The notes: a model not told the origin generated them from the sequence alone. Positions 1-5,913 are shown, counted from the first letter of the stretch. The stretch: DNA of 11,536 nucleotides from Candidatus Pacearchaeota archaeon CG10_big_fil_rev_8_21_14_0_10_32_14 (GCA_002763085.1 PFCY01000105.1:1-11536), one strand, 5' to 3'. Program-made: numbers and translations.

Positions 1-2
1 AG

Positions 3-56
3 GGCGAGGAGGACCTCATCCTAATACCAAACAAAATCTTTATTAAAATAAATTAA
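3..56 (+). CDS. possible 3' end of a CDS running in from the left edge
   Basis: One plus-strand frame stays open from base 3 to a TAA at 54-56 and would encode a tail with the residues EEDLILIPNKIF. The 'IPN' tripeptide after a hydrophobic strand recalls MscS mechanosensitive channels, but a normal MscS would continue for many more residues, so the resemblance is weak. The first 20 bases are richer in G+C than the rest of the window. The two other plus frames close at 22-24 and 44-46, so this is simply the longest of three short tails. It would converge on the diadenylate cyclase gene. Confidence 0.25.
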   Translation, partial: GEEDLILIPNKIFIKIN

Positions 57-125
57 TTTTTGTAATATGGGATGAAGCCTTTAACTTGTATTTGCTCAAG
101 AATATTTAAGAAAACAAAGATATCT

Positions 126-158
126 CAAAAGATTTTGAAGTAAATTCAAAATCTTTTG
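126..158. terminator. perfect 14-bp hairpin between convergent genes
   Basis: Arms CAAAAGATTTTGAA (126-139) and its exact reverse complement (145-158) enclose a five-base loop, GTAAA. It lies beyond the 3' end of the diadenylate cyclase gene and after the putative plus-strand tail, so a role as a bidirectional terminator or mRNA end-stabilising hairpin is likely. No long T-run follows directly on either strand. Next to it is an imperfect tandem repeat, ATTGCGAAGC/ATTGCTGAGC (168-187). Confidence 0.4.
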
Positions 159-194
159 CATATTTTCATTGCGAAGCATTGCTGAGCAATTATT

Positions 195-839
195 TTAATT
201 CTTAGATGTTCCTTCGATTAAAGATTTAATGGCGTAATAACTTCCACCAAAAACAATGATTCCCGGAATTAATGTTATTCCTAATGCAGGAATTAGCGTC
301 GCTGCTCCTACAGTTCCAATCACTCCCGCTCCAGCACTCTCGAGCATTTCACTGATTGAAGAAACTCTTTTTGTAACATTTTTTTGAAGAGCATCTATTT
401 GCATAATATATCTTCCATTCTTGAAAACTTTGACTTTTCTTTCTTCTTCACTTACAAGAATTGAAACATTATTATTCTTCGAAGCTGTTATCGCAGCAGC
501 ATGTCTTGTACCATAGCCCAAAAATGGAGACGTCTTCTTAATCAGAACACCATAATCAACTAATTCCCCTTTAGGACTTATTATCATAGCACCGTCAATG
601 ACTGCCAACCCTTTTAATAATTTTTCTGCTCCATTTTGGAATACATTTACCTTTTTTATTTTATGTTTTATTAGATGTGCATAAGAAACTTTTTCACCAA
701 TGACAAATAGAGCTCCCTCACCATGTTTTGCAATTTCAATAGCAATCTTAAGAATTACATCCTCAACTCTTTTAACTACTTCTTCTGGTTTCTTACCCTT
801 AGTCTTCGCATTCATTTTCTTTATTTTCGATTTTGGCAT
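195..839 (-). CDS. dacZ: diadenylate cyclase (DisA_N/DAC domain) with C-terminal membrane hairpin
   Basis: Predicted to condense two ATP into the second messenger c-di-AMP. The DAC domain spans roughly residues 25-160. It carries the DGA motif (82-84, in AVIDGAMII), the GTRH motif (110-113) and the downstream VSEEE strand (129-133), all hallmarks of DisA_N. The usual RHR is RHA here, so the second arginine is missing. Residues about 168-207 form two hydrophobic stretches rich in Gly, Ile and Pro and look like a membrane hairpin. As recalled, euryarchaeal DacZ proteins carry an N-terminal pyruvate-kinase-C-like domain; this 214-residue protein has only a short basic N-terminus. The start ATG lies about 55 bases below a TATA-like box (889-898 on the minus strand), with no clear Shine-Dalgarno site. 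A DAC fold is near certain; catalytic activity is likely but not shown. Confidence 0.85.
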   Translation of the reverse strand: MPKSKIKKMNAKTKGKKPEEVVKRVEDVILKIAIEIAKHGEGALFVIGEKVSYAHLIKHKIKKVNVFQNGAEKLLKGLAVIDGAMIISPKGELVDYGVLIKKTSPFLGYGTRHAAAITASKNNNVSILVSEEERKVKVFKNGRYIMQIDALQKNVTKRVSSISEMLESAGAGVIGTVGAATLIPALGITLIPGIIVFGGSYYAIKSLIEGTSKN

Positions 840-888
840 TTTTTCGTTTAAAGCATCTCATTTTTACATGATTAACAAAACGAAAAAG

Positions 889-898
889 TTTTTATATC
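889..898 (-). promoter_or_regulatory. TATA box of the diadenylate cyclase gene
   Basis: The minus strand reads GATATAAAAA, a good archaeal TATA box. A transcript starting about 25 bases downstream would have a leader of roughly 30 bases before the ATG at 839. Confidence 0.45.
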
Positions 899-929
899 TT
901 TTGTTTGGTGAAAAATTCTAAAATTGAGG

Positions 930-1985
930 CTAAAACTTCATCATTTCTTTTTTTTCAACAAACCATTTGACGAACGCCGGAATAATTCCCGTAATGGTAT
1001 AATTTTTATACATCATAATTCCATTGTATTTACCTATACTTATTACCATTATTTTTGGTGTAGACACATATTTTTTCAACTCTTTATTTTTTTCAACTCT
1101 TTTAATGTTTTTTACAACAATTTTTGCCTGCATCTCCGCATTTTGGGCAGTTTTCTCTTCAGCTATAGAATTTATGTCTCCGGCAGAAAATATATTCTTA
1201 AAATCATTTATTTGTAAATTTTCATTGACAATTATCAAATCTCTCTTATCTAAAGATTTATCCAGATGTTTTTTCATGAACTCATAATTTGGAATAATAC
1301 CTGTGCATATAAAACAAATATCAGATTTTATTTTTGTTCCTTTATCCGTAATATAAATTTCTTTGTTATTTTTCACAACTTTTTCTTTGAATAATATTTT
1401 AACATTTCTTTTTTCTAAGACTTTTTTTGAATAAACTTGAGATTTAACACTCATCCTTTCCATCAAAACTTCATTTGAATGAACGATAGTAACTTCTTTA
1501 TCCTTATAATTTTGAGAAATTTCTCCGGCTATTTCAACTCCAACCAATCCTCCCCCCACAATTAAAACATTCTTTGAATCTTCCAATATTTTGTTAAATT
1601 CTAAAAGATGTTCTCCTCTAACGGGCAATACTAAATTTTTTTCCTTAAACGGTTGACTATATGTAGATCCAGAACATATAACTAAATAATCATATTTGAT
1701 TTTTTTAGTCTTGCTTTCATGTTTAACTTCAATCTCTTTATTATCTGGAATAATATCCGTTAAATCTCCGATGATAATTTCAGAATTTTTTAAGTAATCT
1801 TTATGATATTTTTGTATCTTCTTTAAATGTTCTGGAGCAGAAAGGACTTTAACAATAGAAGGAGTAAATTCAAAATAATCTTTATTGTCTACTAAAGTTA
1901 CTTGGAAATCTTTATCTTTGTCAAACTTCCTTGAGATATGGCTTCCTGCAAAACCCCCGCCAATCACTACTATTTTTTTTACCAT
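930..1985 (-). CDS. FAD/NAD(P)H-dependent oxidoreductase, FSP1(AIFM2)/NDH-2-like
   Basis: A two-dinucleotide-fold flavoprotein of 351 residues expected to pass electrons from NAD(P)H through FAD to a quinone or similar acceptor. The N-terminal FAD-binding motif GGGFAG is at 9-14, the NAD(P)H-binding motif GGGLVG at 144-149, an ICTGIIPN strand at 226-233 and the second FAD motif FSAGD at 266-270. The tail, with an SIGKYNG segment near 316-322 and a hydrophobic, aromatic C-terminus (GIIPAFVKWFVEKK), resembles the AIFM2/FSP1 and type II NADH dehydrogenase end that touches the membrane surface. No disulfide-reductase CxxxxC pair is present. The gene is full length and starts 21-30 bases below a TATA-like box, so the mRNA is probably leaderless. 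It lies head-to-tail behind doxX. The exact electron acceptor cannot be read from the sequence. Confidence 0.85.
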   Translation of the reverse strand: MVKKIVVIGGGFAGSHISRKFDKDKDFQVTLVDNKDYFEFTPSIVKVLSAPEHLKKIQKYHKDYLKNSEIIIGDLTDIIPDNKEIEVKHESKTKKIKYDYLVICSGSTYSQPFKEKNLVLPVRGEHLLEFNKILEDSKNVLIVGGGLVGVEIAGEISQNYKDKEVTIVHSNEVLMERMSVKSQVYSKKVLEKRNVKILFKEKVVKNNKEIYITDKGTKIKSDICFICTGIIPNYEFMKKHLDKSLDKRDLIIVNENLQINDFKNIFSAGDINSIAEEKTAQNAEMQAKIVVKNIKRVEKNKELKKYVSTPKIMVISIGKYNGIMMYKNYTITGIIPAFVKWFVEKKEMMKF

Positions 1986-2005
1986 AAAATAACTATAAGT
2001 TGTAA

Positions 2006-2015
2006 GTTTAAAAAT
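2006..2015 (-). promoter_or_regulatory. TATA box for a leaderless oxidoreductase transcript
   Basis: The minus strand reads ATTTTTAAAC, centred about 25 bases before the ATG at 1985. With no Shine-Dalgarno sequence in between, this spacing predicts transcription starting at or next to the start codon, separately from doxX. Confidence 0.45.
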
Positions 2016-2047
2016 GAATTGAGAAAAATAAAAATAAAGATTATATT

Positions 2048-2458
2048 TTAATGGAAAAATTCTTTTCCAAAGATTGCTCTTTCAAGAGATAATTTTCCAG
2101 ATCCTTTAGCAATAATTACTAAGAATGCTGCAAGGTATAACATTGCAAGCTCTCCACCATTGGTTAATGGATTGATTTTTAAAGCGCCATTCATTATACC
2201 TGTATGAGAAACCACCCATGCTCCAATCATATCAATAGCCCCAAAAAATGCAGCTATACATGAAAAGAATCCAAGTAAGATAAATAATCCTGCTACTAAC
2301 TCAATTACTCCTGCTAATCCAAATAGAGACATTAATTGAACTGGTCCTTTATCACTAAACCAACCGAATAATTTCATACCTCCATGAAGTAAAAATCCTA
2401 ACCCAACAAGAATTCTAAATATTGGATAAAGAGTAGGTTCTAAATTGTACTTTTTCAT
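2048..2458 (-). CDS. DoxX family integral membrane protein
   Basis: A 136-residue four-helix membrane protein. Helices lie at about 10-29, 43-63, 66-84 and 103-117. The family marks are RILVGLGFLLHGGMKLFG (15-32), IELVAGLFILLGF (52-64), NGGELAMLYLAAF (100-112) and the closing GKLSLERA (121-128). DoxX relatives act in the membrane in redox and oxidative-stress contexts: DoxD/DoxA thiosulfate:quinone oxidoreductase in Acidianus, and the DoxX-SodA-SseA complex in mycobacteria. The position directly before an FSP1/NDH-2-like enzyme suggests a joint membrane redox task, which is inference. Start choice is firm because a strong AAGGAGGA site sits a few bases before the ATG. Confidence 0.9.
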   Translation of the reverse strand: MKKYNLEPTLYPIFRILVGLGFLLHGGMKLFGWFSDKGPVQLMSLFGLAGVIELVAGLFILLGFFSCIAAFFGAIDMIGAWVVSHTGIMNGALKINPLTNGGELAMLYLAAFLVIIAKGSGKLSLERAIFGKEFFH

Positions 2459-2463
2459 ATTTT

Positions 2464-2471
2464 CCTCCTTA
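2464..2471 (-). promoter_or_regulatory. strong Shine-Dalgarno site of doxX
   Basis: The minus strand reads AAGGAGGA shortly before the ATG at 2458, nearly full complementarity to the archaeal 16S 3' end. It stands out because many other genes here appear leaderless. Confidence 0.7.
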
Positions 2472-2490
2472 CAATTATATAAAGTTTAAT

Positions 2491-2537
2491 AAATTTATAG
2501 AATTACATTACTTTTTATAGTTTACTATTGTTAACAA
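2491..2537 (-). promoter_or_regulatory. doxX promoter: two TATA boxes and an upstream palindrome
   Basis: On the minus strand, CTATAAAAAG (2511-2520) and CTATAAATTT (2491-2500) are two TATA-like boxes 20 bases apart. The upstream one predicts a leader of about 28 bases that includes the Shine-Dalgarno site. Next to it, TTGTTAACAA (2528-2537) is a perfect 10-base palindrome just below the stop codon of the Lrp gene, a plausible operator for that regulator. Confidence 0.4.
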
Positions 2538-2539
2538 AA

Positions 2540-2992
2540 TTATCCCATTTCAACAAATTCACTCTTCACTTGTTTCAAAGAAGTCAACGAAAACATTTTA
2601 GAAATCCCATATTTTTTTATTGCTTCTTTAGCCCAAATATAATATTCATCTACATCTTTTGTTCTAAGTTTAATAAGCAATTCATAATCTCCAGTGACAA
2701 TATCTACACTTTCCACTTTATCGTCCTTTGCAATTCTTTTTGAAATTTCTTCAGGATTGCCATAATTTTCTTTTGTTAAGTTTGCAAGAATATAACTGCA
2801 ATGACCTTCATCAATTTTTTTATAATCAAATACGGCTTTGTATGTTTTTATTTTCCCCTCCCTCTCTAATTTTTTTATGTTATAATGAAGGGTTGTCGAC
2901 GGTTCTTTTAATTTTATAGCGAGCCTAGCTATTTGAGGTGTGCAAAATCCACTTTTAAACAGATTAATGAGTTTTGGCGTTATATCTTTCAT
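2540..2992 (-). CDS. Lrp/AsnC family transcription regulator
   Basis: A feast/famine-type regulator of 150 residues, the usual family length. An N-terminal winged helix-turn-helix (about 5-50, recognition region PSTTLHYNIKKLEREG) is followed by a ligand-sensing RAM/AsnC domain (about 65-145) with the family strand GDYELLIKLR (101-110). Such proteins form dimers and octamers and usually bind an amino acid or related metabolite. A GGGAG motif nine bases before the ATG is a fair ribosome-binding site. The gene is divergent from the chorismate mutase/prephenate dehydrogenase operon and lies just upstream of doxX. Autoregulation and control of either neighbour are both plausible but are inference. 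Confidence 0.9.
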   Translation of the reverse strand: MKDITPKLINLFKSGFCTPQIARLAIKLKEPSTTLHYNIKKLEREGKIKTYKAVFDYKKIDEGHCSYILANLTKENYGNPEEISKRIAKDDKVESVDIVTGDYELLIKLRTKDVDEYYIWAKEAIKKYGISKMFSLTSLKQVKSEFVEMG

Positions 2993-3082
2993 TTTTCAAT
3001 TCTCCCATCCTAAATAGATAATGACTTTTGGAGGCATAAAAACAAAATTAGTATTCTGTTTTCAAATAATGCTTTTTCTAAA

Positions 3083-3186
3083 TTGACTTAAGAGATGTAA
3101 CTTTTGGATTTTTATCCTTGGTGACAGCTTATAATAAAAACTCGGAGGATCTATTCGATCCTCCGAGGTGTCACCTCTAAAGTCAA
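3083..3186. repeat. nested inverted-repeat element, candidate structured RNA
   Basis: Outer arms TTGACTTAAGAG (3083-3094) and CTCTAAAGTCAA (3175-3186) pair in 11 of 12 positions. Inside, GGTGACA (3120-3126) pairs exactly with TGTCACC (3169-3175), sharing one base with the outer stem. CTCGGAGGATC (3141-3151) pairs exactly with 3157-3167 around a five-base loop. A small GGAT/ATCC hairpin (3106-3117) sits in the remaining arm. The inner part is G+C-rich in an AT-rich genome, as archaeal non-coding RNAs often are. On the minus strand the G+C-rich hairpin runs directly into TTTTTATT and could act as a terminator or attenuator before the Lrp gene. A small inverted-repeat mobile element is the alternative. 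It does not match an RNA family that I know. Confidence 0.5.
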
Positions 3187-3190
3187 AAAT

Positions 3191-3218
3191 ATGAGCTCAA
3201 CGGAAAAGTAAGGCTCAT
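3191..3218. repeat. short hairpin next to the nested element
   Basis: ATGAGC (3191-3196) and GCTCAT (3213-3218) form a six-base stem with a 16-base loop. It may belong to the same RNA as the element at 3083-3186. Alone it is too short to be convincing. Confidence 0.25.
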
Positions 3219-3235
3219 CTTGATGACTAATGTAA

Positions 3236-3250
3236 TTGAATAATATTCAA
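3236..3250. promoter_or_regulatory. 15-base palindrome, candidate operator
   Basis: TTGAATA and TATTCAA flank a single central A, a perfect dyad. It shares the half-site TATTC/GAATA with the second inverted repeat at 3274-3294. Both lie between the Lrp regulator and the chorismate mutase start. Confidence 0.4.
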
Positions 3251-3273
3251 CTATTTATAAATATTTCGGTTAA

Positions 3274-3294
3274 TATTCGTATAATCTACGAATA
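3274..3294. promoter_or_regulatory. inverted repeat abutting the aroQ promoter, candidate operator
   Basis: TATTCGTA (3274-3281) and TACGAATA (3287-3294) are exact reverse complements five bases apart. The right arm touches the TATA box, so a protein bound here would affect TBP/TFB access. Confidence 0.45.
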
Positions 3295-3302
3295 AATATA
3301 AT
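3293..3302 (+). promoter_or_regulatory. TATA box of the aroQ-tyrA operon
   Basis: TAAATATAAT is centred about 28 bases before the ATG at 3326, with no Shine-Dalgarno site in between, which fits a leaderless transcript. A second TATA-like stretch, TTTATAAATA (3254-3263), lies further up and reads in both directions. Confidence 0.45.
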
Positions 3303-3325
3303 AAGTTTACTCTCTCCATGTATAT

Positions 3326-3598
3326 ATGAAATCGAATATTATGCAAATTAGATTGAAAGAAGAAAGGAAAAAAATAGACAAAATAGATAGGAATCTAATT
3401 ATTCTTCTAGATCAGCAAGCAGAAATTGCATTAAGAGTCGGAAAAATAAAAACTCAAAATAATTTTGCAATTCAAGATCTTTCTAGAGAAAAACAAGTTT
3501 TAGAAAAAACAAGCTTAGCAAGAAACAAATTATTCGTAGAAAATATTTTCAAGATATTTATTCATGAATCTAAAATCATGCAGGATAATTTAAAATGA
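3326..3598 (+). CDS. aroQ: chorismate mutase, AroQ type
   Basis: Predicted to convert chorismate to prephenate, the branch point for tyrosine and phenylalanine. The 90-residue length matches a monofunctional all-helical AroQ domain that works as an intertwined dimer. Aligned by eye with the E. coli P-protein mutase domain, the active-site residues are R14 (=R11), K42 (=K39), D51 (=D48), R54 (=R51), E55 (=E52), S82 (=S84) and Q86 (=Q88). The arginine that the partner subunit supplies (R28) aligns with Q31 in LLDQQAE. Its codon is CAA, one base from CGA. The start at 3326 is favoured by the TATA spacing; M6 (3341) is a possible alternative. The stop overlaps the tyrA start (ATGA), so the two are translationally coupled. 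Confidence 0.9.
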   Translation: MKSNIMQIRLKEERKKIDKIDRNLIILLDQQAEIALRVGKIKTQNNFAIQDLSREKQVLEKTSLARNKLFVENIFKIFIHESKIMQDNLK

Positions 3599-4326
3599 AA
3601 ATAGGAATAATCGGTTTTGGGAACTTTGGGAAATTTATGGCTAGTCATCTAAAAAATAAATCATATATTATTGTTACAGATATTATAGATAAAAAAGAAG
3701 AAGCTGAACAAATAGGAGTTGAATTTGGATCTCTTGAAGAGGTTCTTAAACAAAAAATTATTATTTTATCTGTTGAGATGGAAAATCTTCGAGATACTTT
3801 GCATAGTATTAAAGATAAAATTTCTCCAGGAACTTTAGTTTTAGATGTTTGCTCCCTTAAATTATTCTCATCAAAATTAATGGAAGATCTCCTTCCTAAA
3901 AACATAGAGATTATTGGAACTCATCCATTATTTGGACCGCAATCAGCAAAAGATTTAATTGAAGGAATGAAAATAGCAATTTGTAACATAAGATCAAATA
4001 AAATTGATGATGTAAAGATATTTTGCGAATCATTAGGTTTAGATGTAATCATTTGTTCTCCAGAAGAACACGATAGACAAATGGCTGTCTCTCAATCTTT
4101 AACACATTTTATCGGACACGTTGCAAAAAATATTGATCTTTGTAGAGTAGACTTAAGCACAAAAACTTTTGACGATTTAATGAATGTAATTGAAATAATG
4201 AAAAACGATACTCCTGCACTTTTTGAAAATATGCAGACAATGAATCCATTCGCAAAGAATATGCGTTCTATATTTGTTGACGAAACTATTAAGTTAAATA
4301 AAAGATTATCTCATCTTTCGACTTAG
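3595..4326 (+). CDS. tyrA: prephenate/arogenate dehydrogenase
   Basis: Oxidatively decarboxylates prephenate (or arogenate) on the way to tyrosine. The N-terminal Rossmann fold has GFGNFG at 7-12, and acidic residues D29/D32 after the second strand favour NAD over NADP. DVCSLK (84-89) and GTHPLFGP (108-115), with the family's conserved histidine, mark the active site. HDRQMA (159-164) and SQSLTHF (166-172) lie in the helical dimerisation half. The GFGNFG...FM pattern and overall look also fit plant-like arogenate dehydrogenases, so the substrate is open. At 243 residues it lacks a C-terminal ACT domain, so feedback by tyrosine would have to work otherwise. It overlaps the chorismate mutase gene by four bases, a split form of the mutase-dehydrogenase fusion seen in enterobacteria. 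Confidence 0.9.
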   Translation: MKIGIIGFGNFGKFMASHLKNKSYIIVTDIIDKKEEAEQIGVEFGSLEEVLKQKIIILSVEMENLRDTLHSIKDKISPGTLVLDVCSLKLFSSKLMEDLLPKNIEIIGTHPLFGPQSAKDLIEGMKIAICNIRSNKIDDVKIFCESLGLDVIICSPEEHDRQMAVSQSLTHFIGHVAKNIDLCRVDLSTKTFDDLMNVIEIMKNDTPALFENMQTMNPFAKNMRSIFVDETIKLNKRLSHLST

Positions 4327-4335
4327 AACAAAATC

Positions 4336-4344
4336 TCTTTAAAC
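4336..4344 (+). promoter_or_regulatory. TATA-like box for the endonuclease IV-like gene
   Basis: CTTTAAACA sits about 25 bases before the ATG at 4365, within the 38-base gap after tyrA. This suggests a separate leaderless transcript. Confidence 0.35.
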
Positions 4345-4364
4345 ATCATTTTCTAATTATCATC

Positions 4365-5207
4365 ATGTTTCAACCTTCCAAACTCCATTTCATGCCAGCC
4401 GGAATTCCCCCAGATACTCCAGATAGAAATGCAATCACTGGAACAAATTACTTAAGAAAACTAAATCTCGACGGTATGGAACTAGAATTTGTCCAGCAAG
4501 TTTATCTTAAAGAAGATACCGCAAAATTAGTAAGACAAGCTGCCAAAGAAGATTTATTATTAACCGCTCACGGAAGTTTTTTTATAAATCTCAATTCACT
4601 TGAAAAAGAAAAAATCGGCGCTTCGCGCGCTAGAATTCTTCAAGCAGCAAAAATGTTAAATTACGCTGGAGGCTATTCCGTAACTTTTCACGCCGCTTTT
4701 TATTTAAAACAAGATCCAATTCTAGTCTATAAACAAGTTAAAGAACAGCTTCAAAGAATAATCCAAGAATTAAAAGACGATGGCAATAAAGTCTGGATTC
4801 GCCCCGAAACGACGGGAAAACCAACGCAGTTCGGAACACTTGGCGAAATTTTAAAACTTTCTTGCGAACTTGATCAAGTCATGCCTTGTGTTGATTTCTC
4901 TCATCTTCATGCGCGAAACAATGGTGGAATGAACAGCGAAAAAGATTTTAGAGAAATTTTAAATGATATTGAAAAGGCCCTCGGAAAATATGGACTTAAT
5001 AATATGCATATTCATCTTTCAGGAATTGTCTACGGAGAAAAAGGAGAGAAACATCACGTTAATCTCGAAGATAAAATGTGCGACATGAAATATAAAGAAT
5101 TATTAAAAGTCCTTAAAGAATACAAAGTGAAAGGCGCGCTCGTCTGTGAATCACCAAACACTGACATCGACGCGAGGATGCTCAAGAAAATTTATGAAGA
5201 ATTGTGA
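4365..5207 (+). CDS. nfo: endonuclease IV (Nfo/AP2Ec) family TIM-barrel protein
   Basis: An AP-endonuclease family 2 protein of 280 residues, close to the length of E. coli Nfo, expected to cut DNA at abasic sites in base excision repair. The metal-ligand pattern is intact by eye: H69 (TAHGSFFINL), H109 (TFHAAFY), E148 (RPETTG), D177 and H180 (CVDFSHLHAR), H215/H217 (HIHLSG), H230/H231 and E262 (CESPN). The sequence runs LHFMPAGIPPDTP at the start and IRPETTGKPTQFG in the middle, close to the archaeal COG0648 proteins. Some archaeal members of this superfamily may be sugar isomerase-like rather than nucleases. Codon use is a little richer in G+C than in the flanking genes (for example around 4620). 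It is transcribed alone between tyrA and vapB. Confidence 0.82.
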   Translation: MFQPSKLHFMPAGIPPDTPDRNAITGTNYLRKLNLDGMELEFVQQVYLKEDTAKLVRQAAKEDLLLTAHGSFFINLNSLEKEKIGASRARILQAAKMLNYAGGYSVTFHAAFYLKQDPILVYKQVKEQLQRIIQELKDDGNKVWIRPETTGKPTQFGTLGEILKLSCELDQVMPCVDFSHLHARNNGGMNSEKDFREILNDIEKALGKYGLNNMHIHLSGIVYGEKGEKHHVNLEDKMCDMKYKELLKVLKEYKVKGALVCESPNTDIDARMLKKIYEEL

Positions 5208-5216
5208 TAATAGAAA

Positions 5217-5228
5217 CATTTAAATATT
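5217..5228 (+). promoter_or_regulatory. TATA box of the vapBC operon
   Basis: CATTTAAATATT lies about 30-40 bases before the vapB ATG at 5257, so transcription should start just ahead of the start codon, within or next to the palindrome at 5231-5244. Confidence 0.4.
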
Positions 5229-5230
5229 TC

Positions 5231-5244
5231 AACGTATTTACGTT
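5231..5244. promoter_or_regulatory. 14-base palindrome, candidate VapB operator
   Basis: AACGTA and TACGTT are exact reverse complements around TT. The site sits between the TATA box and the vapB start, where an antitoxin-toxin complex would block transcription, as is usual for vapBC autoregulation. Confidence 0.45.
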
Positions 5245-5256
5245 TTTACACATAAC

Positions 5257-5499
5257 ATGGTAAGTATAACACTTTCAGTTCCCGAAGAAATTAGACATAT
5301 TATGAGAAAATCTCCTGAAGTTAATTGGAGTGCCATAGTAAGAAGATCTATAATGGAAAAAGCTCAACAACTTTCACTAAAAGAAAAATTACTCAAGGAT
5401 CTTAAAAAAGAAAAAGATTTTATTGACTGGAGTGTTGATTTAGGGAAAAGAGCAAAAAAATGGAGGCTAAGGTCTCTCAATGGAACTGATAATAGATAA
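5257..5499 (+). CDS. vapB: VapB-type antitoxin (ribbon-helix-helix)
   Basis: An 80-residue DNA-binding antitoxin. The N-terminal MVSITLSVPEEI strand and a following helix with the pattern VNWSAIVRRSI (residues 22-32) fit a ribbon-helix-helix fold of the type found with archaeal PIN toxins. The C-terminal half (about 40-80) is charged and rich in Lys and Trp, as expected of the segment that wraps around the toxin active site. It overlaps the next gene by 20 bases, giving coupled translation with antitoxin first. The identification leans on the toxin next door, since the antitoxin sequence itself is short and variable. Confidence 0.75.
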   Translation: MVSITLSVPEEIRHIMRKSPEVNWSAIVRRSIMEKAQQLSLKEKLLKDLKKEKDFIDWSVDLGKRAKKWRLRSLNGTDNR

Positions 5500-5887
5500 T
5501 AATGTAATTTTCTCTCTTATGAAACTAGATTCAACTAATTCTTTTGTTTTCTCATTTCTAAATGGAGAGTTTATAGCTCCTTCATTTATTTTAAAAGAAT
5601 TTGAAAAACATAAAAATGAATGTTTTATAAAATCAAAATTATCTCGTAAAGAATTTGATCAAAGGAAAAAAGAAGTTTTGAGTAAAATACAGATTATTGA
5701 GTTAAAAGAATATAAGAATTTTTTTAAAAGAGCTGTAGATATTTCTCCTGATAAAGATGATGTTCCTTATTTTGCTTTAGCATTAAAAATAAATTGTCCC
5801 ATTTGGAGTAATGATAAACAGTTAAAAGAACAATCTGTAGTTAAAGTATTATCAACAGAAGATATTATTATGTCTTTATTTGGTTGA
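5480..5887 (+). CDS. vapC: VapC-type toxin, PIN-domain ribonuclease
   Basis: A 135-residue PIN domain, predicted to be a magnesium-dependent endoribonuclease, often against tRNA or rRNA. The acidic active-site set is visible: D6 in IIDNNVI, E40 in FILKEFE, D93/D94 in SPDKDDVPYFALAL, and D112 in WSNDKQL. Length and order match the family, and nothing suggests inactivation. The start lies inside vapB and is preceded by GGAGGCTAAGG-like purine-rich sequence (5462-5472) within the antitoxin gene. The gene ends 26 bases before the convergent TrmB gene. Confidence 0.85.
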   Translation: MELIIDNNVIFSLMKLDSTNSFVFSFLNGEFIAPSFILKEFEKHKNECFIKSKLSRKEFDQRKKEVLSKIQIIELKEYKNFFKRAVDISPDKDDVPYFALALKINCPIWSNDKQLKEQSVVKVLSTEDIIMSLFG

Positions 5888-5913
5888 AGAAGTTTTATGA
5901 TGATTTGTAGAGA

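Noticed and set aside
72..143. Short plus-strand ORF of 23 codons and a 27-codon minus-strand ORF over the hairpin at the left
   Set aside because: Both depend on the inverted repeat and have no start signal; chance frames are common in AT-rich spacers.
924..1287. Plus-strand ORFs within the oxidoreductase gene
   Set aside because: They are antisense frames with low-complexity Phe/Ile/Tyr-rich translations opposite a well recognised enzyme.
3191..3211. Six-codon ORF (MSSTEK) after the nested element as a leader peptide
   Set aside because: Leader-peptide attenuation is not expected in archaea, there is no ribosome-binding site, and the residues are not aromatic.
3219..3230. C/D-box small RNA suggested by TTGATGAC
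   Set aside because: No D box (CTGA) at suitable distance and no closing stem.
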